Assembly: GCF_030209355.1 (NCBI RefSeq)
Contig: NZ_JARVSF010000016.1
Span: 1 to 64,000 of the forward strand
From: Pseudarthrobacter sp. fls2-241-R2A-127
GTDB lineage: Bacteria > Actinomycetota > Actinomycetes > Actinomycetales > Micrococcaceae
Direction of reading: 5' to 3'
DNA: 64,000 bases
Part shown: piece by piece, positions 23,345 through 32,319 of the stretch
Position numbering within the stretch: the first letter of the stretch is position 1
Layout of the letters: every line of letters begins with the position of its first letter
Made by a program: the position numbers and the translations under genes
Notes under the pieces: model-generated
The model's database searches: none
What the model saw: only the letters and a program-made list of their open reading frames with translations
What the model was told of the DNA's origin: nothing

Positions 23345-23848
23345 CTATTCCGGGAGCGGCCCGTGGTTGCCCTGGATGTGCTCGAAGACCAGGGTGGTTT
23401 CGGTATGTCCCACGACGGGGTCGGTGGCCAGGTTGTCCAGTACCCAGTCCCTCAGGTCTTCGGTGCTGCCGACGGCGATGTGCAGCAGGTAGTCCACGGA
23501 GCCGGAGGTGTGGAAGGTGGAAAGGACTGCCGGCAGGTGCGGTACGCGGGCAGTGAAACGGTCGATCTGGTCCCGGTCGTGCGCCCGGAGCCGCACCGCT
23601 ACCAGCGCCTGCACTGACCTGCCGATCGCCGAGAGGCTCAACTTTGCCTCGTAACCCTGCACAATGCCCCGCTCGGACAAGGCGCGCGTGCGCATCAGGG
23701 CTGTCGACGGCGCAATTCCCACCATTTCAGCGAGTTGCTTGTTGGAGATCCGGGCATCGGCCACCAGGGCTGCCAGGAGCCTCTCGTCAATGGCATCCAA
23801 GGGTTCCAGGTGCGCCCCCGGCCTGATGTTCCTGGCATTCGTGCTCAC
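23345..23848 (-). CDS. Lrp/AsnC family transcriptional regulator
   Basis: A 167-residue regulator: HTH region LDAIDERLLAALVADARISN then KQLAEMVGIAPSTALMRTRA, and the RAM domain with FHTSGSVDYLLHIAVGSTED (about 120-139). Start GTG 23848 follows GGAAGGAC; the frame opens five codons earlier without support. It is not closely similar to the Lrp gene at 21390, so the two are separate family members. Confidence 0.88.
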   Translation of the reverse strand: MSTNARNIRPGAHLEPLDAIDERLLAALVADARISNKQLAEMVGIAPSTALMRTRALSERGIVQGYEAKLSLSAIGRSVQALVAVRLRAHDRDQIDRFTARVPHLPAVLSTFHTSGSVDYLLHIAVGSTEDLRDWVLDNLATDPVVGHTETTLVFEHIQGNHGPLPE

Positions 23849-23988
23849 TGCGTGTCCTTCCAAAGGGTCCTCAGTTCATCCTAGACCGCAGAAACGCCGT
23901 CATCCGCGTTGCCGGAGCACGCCCCGCCGAAGATTCAGGCTGCCCGGCGGTTCCTTGGAGCCTGTTAATTCGGGTGGGGTCTGGGCCG

Positions 23989-25227
23989 TCAGGATGCGGC
24001 GGCATCTGTTCCGGGATGGACGACGGCGACAGTTGCGGCCGTCAGGCAGGCCAGGACGATCACGGCTCCTGCCAGGGCGTTCCAGCCCCACGCCTGGAAG
24101 ACCAGGCCGCCGGCCCAGCCAAGCAGGCTGGAGCCAAGATAGTAAGCCAGGTTGTACAGGGACGCCGCCTGCGCCCGGCCGCTGCTGGCTATGGCGCCGG
24201 TCCAGCCGGAGCCGATGCTGTGGGCCGCGAAGAAGCCGCCCGTAAACAGCACCAGGCCGGCCAGGATCAGCACCAGGTTCGAGGTCAGGGTCAGGGCGAG
24301 TCCGGCCATGGCGAGGACAAGCCCTGCGAGGAGGACGTTGCGACGCCCGAAGCGGGTGGTCATGGTGGCAGCCCAGCGCGATGAGAAGGTCCCGGACAGG
24401 TACGCCAGGAAGATCAGGCTGATGAGCGTGGCCGGGAGGCCGAAGGGCGCGCCTGACAAGCGGAAACCCAGATAGTTGTAGACGGCCACGAAACCGCCCA
24501 TCATCAGGAAGGCCTGCGCATAGATGGCCAGCAACCGGACATTGCGCAGGTGGCCGCCGAGGGTCCGCAGGGCTCCGCGGAGTCCTGACATCTGGGCGGG
24601 GACGAAGCCCTGCGCCCTGGGCACGAGGACCAGGAACGCGACGGCGGCGGCTGTCGCAAGCAGGGAAACGGCCAAGGCCGCGGCCCGCCATCCCCAGAGC
24701 TCGCCCACCGGTCCCGCCACGAGCCGTCCGGACAATCCGCCCAAGGTGGTCCCGGCTACGTAGCTTCCTGCCGCGAGCGCTGCGTGGGCCTTGCTTACCT
24801 CCTCGTTGAGATAGGCGATGGCAATCGCGGGGATGCCGCCCAGGGCCATTCCTTCCAGTAGTCGCAAAACCAGCAGCATCGCGAACCCGGTGGACAGCGG
24901 CACCAGCAGTCCCAGGACGGTGGCCGCGGAAATGCCCCACATCATGGCTTTGACCCGGCCAATCCGGTCTGCCAGGAATGACCAGGGAATGACGGTGGCG
25001 GCCAGGCCAACGGTGGCCAGCGAGATGGTGAGGGCGGCTTCGGCGGCGGTGACCTGCAGGTCGGATGCAAGGAGCGGAAGGACAGCCTGCGTGGAGTAGA
25101 GCTGGGCGAACGTGGCCACACCGGCGCAGGACAGTCCGGCGAGGATGCGCCCGTAGGCCCTGGATCCTTTGGCGTGGCCGGTCCAGCGTGGGGGAGTGGC
25201 CGTGCCGATGCGCTGAGTCTGTGGCAT
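23989..25227 (-). CDS. MFS transporter (YnfM-like)
   Basis: A 412-residue, 12-helix major facilitator. It begins MPQTQRIGTATPPRWTGHAK, then FAQLYSTQAVLPLLASDLQV, with motif A at FLADRIGRVKAMMWG. The STQAVLPLLA opening is typical of the YnfM/NepI-like efflux group. The substrate is unknown. ATG 25227 is supported by a leaderless -10, 20 codons inside the longest open frame. A divergent LysR-type regulator lies 155 bp away and probably controls it. Confidence 0.87.
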   Translation of the reverse strand: MPQTQRIGTATPPRWTGHAKGSRAYGRILAGLSCAGVATFAQLYSTQAVLPLLASDLQVTAAEAALTISLATVGLAATVIPWSFLADRIGRVKAMMWGISAATVLGLLVPLSTGFAMLLVLRLLEGMALGGIPAIAIAYLNEEVSKAHAALAAGSYVAGTTLGGLSGRLVAGPVGELWGWRAAALAVSLLATAAAVAFLVLVPRAQGFVPAQMSGLRGALRTLGGHLRNVRLLAIYAQAFLMMGGFVAVYNYLGFRLSGAPFGLPATLISLIFLAYLSGTFSSRWAATMTTRFGRRNVLLAGLVLAMAGLALTLTSNLVLILAGLVLFTGGFFAAHSIGSGWTGAIASSGRAQAASLYNLAYYLGSSLLGWAGGLVFQAWGWNALAGAVIVLACLTAATVAVVHPGTDAAAS

Positions 25228-25233
25228 CCTGCC

Positions 25234-25239
25234 AGCGTA
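25234..25239 (-). promoter_or_regulatory. MFS gene -10 element (TACGCT), leaderless
   Basis: On the minus strand, TACGCT plus six bases precedes ATG 25227. Two ATGCAT boxes nine bases apart (25255-25260 and 25264-25269) lie just upstream and could be part of a LysR site. Confidence 0.5.
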
Positions 25240-25382
25240 GTCCCGGCGCAACTGATGCATCCAATGCATGTTTTGTGTAAAACTCATAGCAAAATCGAAT
25301 CAATTGGCTGTGTGCGCCACCGGCTGTCCACATGGACACCCGAGGCAGGTGCTCCCTGGCCGGCGAGGTAGGAATCGGGGCA

Positions 25383-26357
25383 GTGAAACCGGACCGCAAC
25401 CAACTGGCACAGCTCCTTCCGCTCCTTCCGGTGCTGGCCGAACTCGGCCGGACCGAGCACGTTACGGAAACCGCTGAGCTGTTGGGCGTACCCCAGTCAA
25501 CCGTGAGCCGTGCGCTGGCGCGGGCCAGCGCCGCAGTCGGTACCGAGCTCCTGGTGAGGGACGGCCGTGGGGTCCGCCTGACCCCTGCCGGCCGGAGACT
25601 GCTGCCCTACATCCAGCAAGCGCTCGCGGAGTTCCAGGCCGGACTGGACCTGGTGCGCACTGAGTCAGAGGTGGTTCGCGGTACGGTTTCCGTATCCTTC
25701 CAGCACACTTTCGGCGAGGCCACGCTGCCCCTGTTGATCAGCACTTTCCGCGCCCGGCACCCCGCTACCGGGTTTCGGCTGAGCCAAGGCGCCAGGGATG
25801 CATGCCTTGAGGAGCTGGCATCAGGGGAAGCCGACCTGGCCCTGACGGCCCCGGTTGCCGCCCCCGGAGGCACGTTCGATTCGGCGCCGCTCTACAGTGA
25901 GCCGCTCCGGCTGGTGGTCCACCATGCCCACCCGCTGGCGCGGCAGCGGATGGCCCGGCTCGCGGACATCCGGACCGAGCCATTCGTGGCACTCGGTCCA
26001 GGCTATGGACTGCGTTCCCTGACCGACGCCCTGTTCCGGGACGCCGGGTTCCGGCCGCGCATCGCCTTCGAAAGCCAGGACTCCCACACAGTCCGCGGGC
26101 TCGTCTCGGCGGGCCTCGGCGTCGGCATCCTGCCGCCCGCCGCAGGTACACCGGGCCGGAGCGGGCGCTCGGGAACAGGAAACCTCGGCTGGGTGGAAGT
26201 ACCGCTGGATTCCCGCTTGGCGTTCCGCGAGGTCGGTGTCAGCTGGCGGCGCCGGAAACCCGGCGCCGAGCCTGCGCCGGCGCGGTTGTTCCGCGAGCTG
26301 GTGGTGGCCGAAGGTCCGGGCCTGGTGGCAGGCCTGGCCGGCCAGGCAGGCCGCTGA
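25383..26357 (+). CDS. LysR-type transcriptional regulator
   Basis: A 324-residue regulator with an N-terminal winged HTH (TEHVTETAELLGVPQSTVSR, then ALARASAAVGTELLVRDGRG) and a periplasmic-binding-like effector domain (VRGTVSVSFQHTFGEATLPL onward). It is divergent from the YnfM-like exporter, the standard LysR arrangement for local control. Start GTG 25383 is the first start codon after the intergenic AT-rich stretch; a longer frame from 25332 is possible but less likely. Confidence 0.87.
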   Translation: MKPDRNQLAQLLPLLPVLAELGRTEHVTETAELLGVPQSTVSRALARASAAVGTELLVRDGRGVRLTPAGRRLLPYIQQALAEFQAGLDLVRTESEVVRGTVSVSFQHTFGEATLPLLISTFRARHPATGFRLSQGARDACLEELASGEADLALTAPVAAPGGTFDSAPLYSEPLRLVVHHAHPLARQRMARLADIRTEPFVALGPGYGLRSLTDALFRDAGFRPRIAFESQDSHTVRGLVSAGLGVGILPPAAGTPGRSGRSGTGNLGWVEVPLDSRLAFREVGVSWRRRKPGAEPAPARLFRELVVAEGPGLVAGLAGQAGR

Positions 26358-26441
26358 CGGCCGCGAAGGGGAGTCCGGCCGTCCGCGCCGCGCTCCAGGA
26401 GTCGCTGAACGGCGACGGCGTCGCCCGCTGTCCGGGCCAAG

Positions 26442-26447
26442 TACCCT
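26442..26447 (+). promoter_or_regulatory. Sugar kinase -10 element (TACCCT), leaderless
   Basis: TACCCT plus six bases precedes GTG 26454. Confidence 0.55.
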
Positions 26448-26453
26448 TGTGAC

Positions 26454-27401
26454 GTGACGAACACCCAGAACCCCTCCACCACCCACGATGGGCAGGCTGC
26501 AGGTACCGCCAATCCACTGCACGGCATCACGATCGGGCTGGACATCGGCGGTACCAAGACGCACGGCGTCCGCTTCGAAGACGGAATCCCCGTCGCCGAT
26601 GAATCCGCCGGAAGTTCCAACGTTCAAAACGTCACCCGGGACGAAGCAGCCCACAACCTGGCGGACCTCTTCGCGCGGATCGGCGCCGGCCCCGTGGCAC
26701 GGGTATATGCCGGATCCGGTGGAATCGACACCGACGAGGACGCTGCCGCCCTTGCCGGGCTGATCCAGCCCCTCGTCCCGGGCGCCACGGTCACCGTTGT
26801 GCACGACTCGCGCCTGCTGCTTGCCGCTGGACGGGCCGGGACAGGCGTGGCGGTCATTGCGGGCACAGGATCGGCTGCCTGGGGACGCAACGCCGACGGC
26901 GGCGAGGCCAGGGCAGGCGGTTGGGGCTACCTCCTGGGGGATGAAGGCAGCGGTTATTGGTTGGGCAGGGAAGCCGTCCGGCACAGCCTTCGCCGGATGA
27001 ACCAAGGACTCCCGGTCGATCCGCTCACCTCGGCCCTGCTCAAAAGCTGCGGCCTGGACCACCCGAACAAGCTCATTGCGCTGTTCCACTCGCCCGACAC
27101 GGGAAGGCGGTTCTGGGCGCAGCAGGCCAGGCACGTCGTGGCGGCGGCTGCAGCCGGACACGCGGACAGTGCAGCCCTGCTGGACCAGGCCGGAAAGGAC
27201 CTTGCCGGCCTCGCCGCGCAAGTACTGGGACAGCTGGGACTCGACGGGCCGGTGATCCTGGGCGGCGGCCTTGGCATGAACGTGGCGCCCCTGCAGGAAT
27301 CCTTCCGCCGGAACCTGGCCGACGCAGGCATCACCGACGTCAGGGTCCTGGACCAGGAACCCGTCTTCGGTGTGCTGGAACTGGTGGCTGGGTCCGCCTA
27401 G
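26454..27401 (+). CDS. N-acetylglucosamine kinase-like (BadF/BadG family) ATPase
   Basis: A 315-residue ASKHA-fold kinase. The phosphate-1 motif is GLDIGGTKTHGVRF (about 28-41), adenosine and phosphate-2 segments are VIAGTGSAAWGRN and WGYLLGDEGSGYWLGREAVR, and VILGGGLGMNVAPLQE lies near the C-terminus. The GDEGSGYWLG string is typical of the N-acetylglucosamine kinase/BadF-type group. The substrate is probably an amino sugar, but it could be another hexose. Its stop overlaps that of the convergent pirin gene by three bases. Confidence 0.82.
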   Translation: MTNTQNPSTTHDGQAAGTANPLHGITIGLDIGGTKTHGVRFEDGIPVADESAGSSNVQNVTRDEAAHNLADLFARIGAGPVARVYAGSGGIDTDEDAAALAGLIQPLVPGATVTVVHDSRLLLAAGRAGTGVAVIAGTGSAAWGRNADGGEARAGGWGYLLGDEGSGYWLGREAVRHSLRRMNQGLPVDPLTSALLKSCGLDHPNKLIALFHSPDTGRRFWAQQARHVVAAAAAGHADSAALLDQAGKDLAGLAAQVLGQLGLDGPVILGGGLGMNVAPLQESFRRNLADAGITDVRVLDQEPVFGVLELVAGSA

Positions 27402-28417
27402 TCCACGGTGCGCTTCCTGGGGGTCAGCCGGACCCCCGGAAGCGGCGGTGCCGGAATGCGGCCGGCTTCCGCTCCGGCGTTGGGCCCGTGACCGCGCACC
27501 AGGCCGTAACGGGTGCCGGCGGCCATGGCATCGGTAAGGGCTGCCTGTGCCTCCCAGTCCTCGCGGGCCTGTTCCACTTCCTCGTGCGTGCGGCCAACAA
27601 AGTTCCACCACATCAACAGTTCCTCTCCGAACGGCTCACCGCCGATCAGCAGGAACCGGGTGCCCGGGCGTGCCTGAACCGTCAACTCGCTCCGGCCTGC
27701 GCCCAGGTAGCCCAGTGGTCCCGCAGGCAGATCCTGCCCGTCCACCTCCAGGCCGCCGTCGAGCACCAGGACCCCGTGCTCAAAGTCCGGGTTCAGGGGC
27801 AGCACCGCGTCCCCTTCGCAGGAGACGTCGGCGCCCACGATCGGTGAGTACATCGTGGCGGGGGACACCACGCCGCCAAACTCACCCACCATCACGGTGG
27901 CGGCGAACCCCCTGCCACGCGCCACCGGCAACTCCCGGTGCTGTTCGAAGGCGGGCTCCCGGTGCCGGTCGGCGTCGGGAAGGGCAACCCAGAGCTGCAG
28001 GCCCCGCTGGAGCGGCAACTCGCCTCCCTGCGCAGGAAGCACTGCGAACTCCGAGTGCGACACGCCGTGCCCGGCAGTCATGATGTTCAGTTCTCCGGGC
28101 CGCACCACTACGTCGCTGCCCACGCTGTCCCGGTGGCGGATATTTCCCGCCAGGGGCCAGGTCACGGTCTGCAGGCCGATGTGGGGATGGGGCAGGACAG
28201 ACATCGCTGTCCGGTCCGGACCAAAGCTGTCCAGGAAGCACCAGGCCCCGATCGTCGGCAACCCGCGCTGGGGCAACGTGCGCTTGACGTTCATGGCGCG
28301 CACCCCGCCCAAGGGCACTTCACGTTCCGGCCACAACTGCAGGCAGGGCCCGGACCTCCCTTCCGCCGGGGACGGGGGACAGATTTCCTGCTGCGGTGAA
28401 ACTTCCAAGTTGGTCAC
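27398..28417 (-). CDS. Pirin family protein
   Basis: A 339-residue bicupin. The N-terminal cupin holds the metal ligands in LPHPHIGLQTVTW (about 75-87) and GHGVSHSEF, and the C-terminal cupin ends before LLIGGEPFGEELLMWWNFVG, the standard pirin_C signature. Bacterial pirins can act as quercetin dioxygenases or bind regulatory partners. The GTG at 28417 is set by a leaderless -10. It is convergent with the sugar kinase, with overlapping stops. Confidence 0.92.
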   Translation of the reverse strand: MTNLEVSPQQEICPPSPAEGRSGPCLQLWPEREVPLGGVRAMNVKRTLPQRGLPTIGAWCFLDSFGPDRTAMSVLPHPHIGLQTVTWPLAGNIRHRDSVGSDVVVRPGELNIMTAGHGVSHSEFAVLPAQGGELPLQRGLQLWVALPDADRHREPAFEQHRELPVARGRGFAATVMVGEFGGVVSPATMYSPIVGADVSCEGDAVLPLNPDFEHGVLVLDGGLEVDGQDLPAGPLGYLGAGRSELTVQARPGTRFLLIGGEPFGEELLMWWNFVGRTHEEVEQAREDWEAQAALTDAMAAGTRYGLVRGHGPNAGAEAGRIPAPPLPGVRLTPRKRTVD

Positions 28418-28423
28418 GCCTCC

Positions 28424-28429
28424 ACTTTA
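28424..28429 (-). promoter_or_regulatory. Pirin gene -10 element (TAAAGT), leaderless
   Basis: On the minus strand, TAAAGT plus the six bases GGAGGC precedes GTG 28417. The GGAGG is directly against the start codon, too close to act as a ribosome site. Confidence 0.55.
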
Positions 28430-28565
28430 GGCGGGCTCCGTCCGGCCGGATATGTACGTTTCCCCGCCGGGCACCCATCCGCGCCGGCAGGGGCACCGAA
28501 TGGTCACAGTAGGGATTCCTTTGCGGGGTTTGGGGCCAGATCTGGTGAAGCCGGCCCCTGATTGG

Positions 28566-28576
28566 GTTACCGTAAC
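28566..28576. promoter_or_regulatory. Palindrome GTTACCGTAAC upstream of the osmoprotectant operon
   Basis: A perfect 5-1-5 inverted repeat lies about 70 bp before the first gene and overlaps a possible TAACTA-like -10. It could be an operator; no regulator gene is adjacent. Confidence 0.35.
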
Positions 28577-28646
28577 TATCAGCGTGCTGATGGCAATGTC
28601 GCGGTGCTGGGATCAGCCCGTCCGAGAGAACAGGTAAGTCCGCACC

Positions 28647-29747
28647 ATGGACCAGGCGATGATCGAATTCCAGAGCGTTACCAAGCAGTACCCTGGCGGC
28701 CAGCCTGCCGTGGACGGGTTGTCCATGTCCATCGCCAAGGGCACCATAACCGTCTTCGTCGGTCCCTCCGGCTGCGGAAAGACAACGTCCCTGCGGATGA
28801 TCAACCGAATGGTGGAACCAACCTCCGGAACCATCACGGTGGACGGCAAGGACGTCACCTCCGTGCCTGCCGCGGAACTGCGCCGCTCCATGGGCTACGT
28901 CATGCAGTCCGCGGGACTCCTGCCGCACCGCTCGGTGCTGGACAACATCGCCACCGTGCCCCGGCTGAACGGTGTCTCCAGGGCTGATGCCCGCAAACGC
29001 GCCGAGGAACTCCTGGACGTGGTGGGCCTGGCATCCTCCCTCGGCAGGCGCTACCCCTCCCAGCTCTCCGGCGGCCAGCAGCAGCGCGTCGGCGTGGCCC
29101 GCGCCCTCGCAGCAGACCCGCCCGTGCTGCTTATGGACGAGCCGTTCAGCGCCGTGGACCCCGTTGTCCGTGACGAACTCCAGCAGGAGCTGCTGCGCCT
29201 GCAGAAGGACCTCGCCAAGACCATCGTCTTCGTCACCCACGATATTGACGAAGCCACCATCCTGGGGGACAAGGTGGCTGTCTTTGCCACCGGCGGCAAA
29301 CTGGCCCAGTACGCCACGCCCGAGGAGATCCTGCGGGCGCCCGCCAACAATTTCGTCGCCTCCTTCGTGGGGCGCGACCGCGGCTTCCGCCACCTCGGGT
29401 TCACACCGTCCGACGGCGTGGTCCTGCACCCGGTGCCCACGATCATCCGCGGCGCCGGCGGGAACGTGTCGGACCACAGCGCCGCCGCGGGCTGGCAGCT
29501 CGTGGTGGATGCGGACAAGCGGCCGCTGGGCTGGTCGGCGCCCGGCACCGAAACTGAACTTGTTCCCGGCGGGTCCCTGTTCCGTCCCGGGGAGAGCCTG
29601 CGGCGGGCCTTGGACGCCGCCCTGTCATCGCCGTCGGGCCTTGGCGTTGCCGTTGACCCCGAGGGCCGGGTACTGGGGGTAGTCCGCGGCGGCGAGGTCC
29701 TGGCATTGATCGAGGAAGCGCGGCAGCTGCGGCAGGCGGCACTCTGA
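28647..29747 (+). CDS. Quaternary-amine ABC transporter ATP-binding protein (OpuC/ProV type)
   Basis: A 366-residue ATPase. Walker A GPSGCGKTTSL (about 39-49), signature LSGGQQQRVGVARALA (about 137-152), Walker B VLLMDEPFSAVD, H-loop VTHDIDEA. The C-terminal 100 residues form a CBS-like domain (DGVVLHPVPTIIRG onward; LGVAVDPEGRVLGVVRGGEV), the usual ionic-strength or nucleotide sensor of this transporter class. It energises import of glycine betaine, choline or carnitine. The stop and the next ATG share one base (TGATG). Confidence 0.93.
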   Translation: MDQAMIEFQSVTKQYPGGQPAVDGLSMSIAKGTITVFVGPSGCGKTTSLRMINRMVEPTSGTITVDGKDVTSVPAAELRRSMGYVMQSAGLLPHRSVLDNIATVPRLNGVSRADARKRAEELLDVVGLASSLGRRYPSQLSGGQQQRVGVARALAADPPVLLMDEPFSAVDPVVRDELQQELLRLQKDLAKTIVFVTHDIDEATILGDKVAVFATGGKLAQYATPEEILRAPANNFVASFVGRDRGFRHLGFTPSDGVVLHPVPTIIRGAGGNVSDHSAAAGWQLVVDADKRPLGWSAPGTETELVPGGSLFRPGESLRRALDAALSSPSGLGVAVDPEGRVLGVVRGGEVLALIEEARQLRQAAL

Positions 29748-30472
29748 TGGAGTGGTTCCTGGCCAACAGCGGAATGGTCTTCGAGCGCGGCGGCCAGCAC
29801 CTGGTGCTTGCGCTCGTTCCCATGGTCCTGGGCCTGGTGATTTCCATCCCGCTCGCCCAACTGGCCCGCCGGAATGGTGCCCTGCGCTCCGTGGTGCTGA
29901 CGGCGTCGTCCCTCCTGTACACCATCCCCTCGCTGGCCCTGTTCATCATCCTCCCCACCGTCCTGGGCACCCGCATCCTGGATCCACTGAACGTGGTGGT
30001 GGCGCTGACTATCTACGCTGTCGCCCTGCTGGTCCGTGCAGCCCTGGATGCCTTCGATTCCGTCGACGCCGACGTCAGCCAGGCCGCCCAGGCCATGGGA
30101 TTCAAACCGTTGGCACGGTTCCTGCAGGTGGACCTCCCGCTGTCCCTGCCGGTCCTGTTCGCCGGGCTGCGTGTGGTATCGGTCAGTAACATCTCGCTGG
30201 TCAGTGTGGCGGCCCTCCTTGGCGTGGGCAACCTGGGCATGCTCTTCACCGACGGGCTCCAGCGCGACTTCGTCACCGAGGTGGTGGTGGGGATTATCGC
30301 CATCCTGGTCCTGGCGTTGCTGATGGACGCCCTCCTCGTCGTGCTGGAACGCATCCTCACGCCCTGGGAACGGACGGGAAAACGGCGTGAACGAGAGGAC
30401 GCCGCCGGCACGGCCCCCGCGCCCGCCGCTGCAGGATCCCTCGCCGCAAGCGGCACGGGAGGGGCAGCATGA
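29747..30472 (+). CDS. Quaternary-amine ABC transporter permease 1
   Basis: A 241-residue inner-membrane permease (BPD_transp_1) with about five or six helices and the EAA-like loop QAAQAMGFKPLARFLQVDLP (about 115-134), followed by LSLPVLFAGLRVVSVSNISL. It forms half of the channel with the gene at 30469. The tail is Ala/Gly/Pro-rich and probably cytoplasmic. It overlaps the following ATG by four bases. Confidence 0.92.
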   Translation: MEWFLANSGMVFERGGQHLVLALVPMVLGLVISIPLAQLARRNGALRSVVLTASSLLYTIPSLALFIILPTVLGTRILDPLNVVVALTIYAVALLVRAALDAFDSVDADVSQAAQAMGFKPLARFLQVDLPLSLPVLFAGLRVVSVSNISLVSVAALLGVGNLGMLFTDGLQRDFVTEVVVGIIAILVLALLMDALLVVLERILTPWERTGKRREREDAAGTAPAPAAAGSLAASGTGGAA

Positions 30473-31215
30473 GCAACGTCGTCTCCGATACTTTTGCCTG
30501 GCTGGCCGATCCAACGCACTGGGCCGGGAGCATGGGCATTCCCACCCGGCTGGGGGAGCACCTGCAGTACACCGGTCTGGTCATGCTGATCGCCACCGCG
30601 ATTGCCGTGCCTGTCGGATTGTTTGTGGGCCACACCGGGAGGGGGAGGGTGGCTGTGGTGGCCTTGGCGGGTGCACTGCGCGCCCTGCCCACCCTGGGCC
30701 TGCTGATCCTGTTCGTGCTGCTCGCCGGCATTGGACTGATGCCCCCGATCTGGGCCCTCGTGATCCTCACCGTTCCACCGCTCCTGGCCGGGACCTACGC
30801 CGGTATTTCCAGCGTGGACCGGAATGTGGTGGACGCCGCCCGTGCCGTGGGCATGACCGAACTGCAGGTTCTGTTCCGGGCTGAGCTGCCCAACGCCCTG
30901 ACGGTCATGTTCGGCGGTTTCCGGACCGGCGTGCTGCAGGTGATCGCCACCGTCTCCGTGGTGGCCTACACCAACCTCGGCGGCCTGGGCCGCTACCTCT
31001 TCGACGGCCTGGCCCTCAGCGACTTTCCCCAGATGCTGGGCGGTTCGCTGCTCATTGCCTTGCTGGCCATCGCCGCGGACCTGGTCCTGTCCCTATTCCA
31101 GAGGCTGTTCCTGGCAACAGGCGCCTCGACGCAGTCCCACCGCAGCCAGGAGGCTGCGGTTGATCTCACAGACCCCGTGGTTGCGGAGACTGTTGTACAA
31201 GGAGGTAAGTCATGA
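30469..31215 (+). CDS. Quaternary-amine ABC transporter permease 2
   Basis: A 248-residue permease paralogous to its neighbour. The EAA-like loop is DAARAVGMTELQVLFRAELP (about 123-142), followed by NALTVMFGGFRTGVLQVIAT. Helices cover most of residues 25-215. Translation is coupled on both sides by ATGA overlaps (30469 and 31212), so stoichiometric synthesis is expected. Confidence 0.92.
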   Translation: MSNVVSDTFAWLADPTHWAGSMGIPTRLGEHLQYTGLVMLIATAIAVPVGLFVGHTGRGRVAVVALAGALRALPTLGLLILFVLLAGIGLMPPIWALVILTVPPLLAGTYAGISSVDRNVVDAARAVGMTELQVLFRAELPNALTVMFGGFRTGVLQVIATVSVVAYTNLGGLGRYLFDGLALSDFPQMLGGSLLIALLAIAADLVLSLFQRLFLATGASTQSHRSQEAAVDLTDPVVAETVVQGGKS

Positions 31216-32174
31216 AAGATAGCCGTCCCCCACGCCTCGGCAGGCGGGCCTTCGGCGGACTGGCCGCCGGGCTTGGCCTGGCCGTGGCGCTGTCCGCCTG
31301 CGGTGGCTCGTCCAATCCGCTGAGCAACGCACCGGCCTCCAGCGGCGGCGCCTCCGGTGAGGCAACGTCACTGGTGGTGGGCTCCGCCGATTTCCCGGAG
31401 AGCCAAATCGTCGCCGAACTGTATGCCGGCGCTCTGAACGCGAATGGAATCACCGCCACTACCAAACCGAACATCGGCTCCCGCGAGGTCTACTTCAAGG
31501 CCGTCCAGGATGGTTCGGTGGACGTGGTGCCGGACTACAGCGGCAACCTGCTGCTGTACGTCAACAAGGACGCCACCGAGGTTTCCGCCGGCGACATCGC
31601 CAAGGCCCTCCCGGGCAAGCTCCCGGACGGCCTGGCCGTGCTGGATGCGTCCAAGGCAGAGGACAAGGACGCCATGGTGGTCACCAAGGCGACCGCTGAG
31701 AAGTACCAGCTGAAGTCCATCGAGGACCTGGCCAAGGTTTGCAGCGACATCGTGGTAGGCGCCCCCGCCACGTTCGGTGAGCGCGCCTACGGCCTGCCGG
31801 GCCTGAAGAAGAACTACAACTGCGTGCCCAAGAAGCTGGAGCCCTTCAGCGACGGCGGCGGCCCCGTGACCCTCAAGGCGCTCCTGCAGGACCAGGTACA
31901 GGTGGCGGACATTTACACCACCACGCCTTCCATCGCCGACAACGACCTGGTGGTCCTGGACGATCCGAAGAACAATTTCATCGCCCAGCAGGTCCTGCCG
32001 CTGTACAACAAGGCGAAGATGACGGACAAGGCCAAGCAGGCCCTGAACTCCGTGTCCAGTATCCTCACCACCGATGACCTCATCAACCTCAACCGGGCTG
32101 TCAGCGGCAGCCAGAAGCAGGACGCCAAGACGGCAGCAGCCGCCTGGCTCAAGGACAAGGGGATCGTCAAGTAA
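31212..32174 (+). CDS. Quaternary-amine-binding lipoprotein (OpuBC/OsmF type)
   Basis: A 320-residue solute-binding protein. The signal is a twin-arginine-like RRAFGGLAAGLGLAVA followed by the lipobox LSAC (about 27-30), so a Tat-exported lipoprotein is plausible. The mature part has VGSADFPESQIVAELYAGAL, VDVVPDYSGNLLLYVN and NLNRAVSG, typical of the OpuAC/OsmF quaternary-amine-binding fold. It delivers betaine-like solutes to the permease pair. A perfect 18-bp hairpin ends the operon. Confidence 0.93.
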   Translation: MKDSRPPRLGRRAFGGLAAGLGLAVALSACGGSSNPLSNAPASSGGASGEATSLVVGSADFPESQIVAELYAGALNANGITATTKPNIGSREVYFKAVQDGSVDVVPDYSGNLLLYVNKDATEVSAGDIAKALPGKLPDGLAVLDASKAEDKDAMVVTKATAEKYQLKSIEDLAKVCSDIVVGAPATFGERAYGLPGLKKNYNCVPKKLEPFSDGGGPVTLKALLQDQVQVADIYTTTPSIADNDLVVLDDPKNNFIAQQVLPLYNKAKMTDKAKQALNSVSSILTTDDLINLNRAVSGSQKQDAKTAAAAWLKDKGIVK

Positions 32175-32220
32175 CAGGTCCATTTCCCGCCTGCGCGGGC
32201 CACGGATCAACAGTTGATCA

Positions 32221-32264
32221 CGACGGCGGCTGCCGGACTTCCAAACGTCCGGCAGCCGCCGTCG
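32221..32264 (+). terminator. Strong hairpin ending the osmoprotectant operon
   Basis: A perfect 18-bp stem (32221-32238 with 32247-32264) and an eight-base loop, with no U-tract. Confidence 0.7.
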
Positions 32265-32319
32265 CACGTGTGGCGGAGGTCTCAACGGAGATGCATCCTT
32301 CCTGTGGCATATTTGAGGG

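Noticed and set aside
28452..28637. A 61-codon frame upstream of the osmoprotectant ATPase gene
   Set aside because: It covers the promoter palindrome, has no ribosome site and no protein-like pattern.
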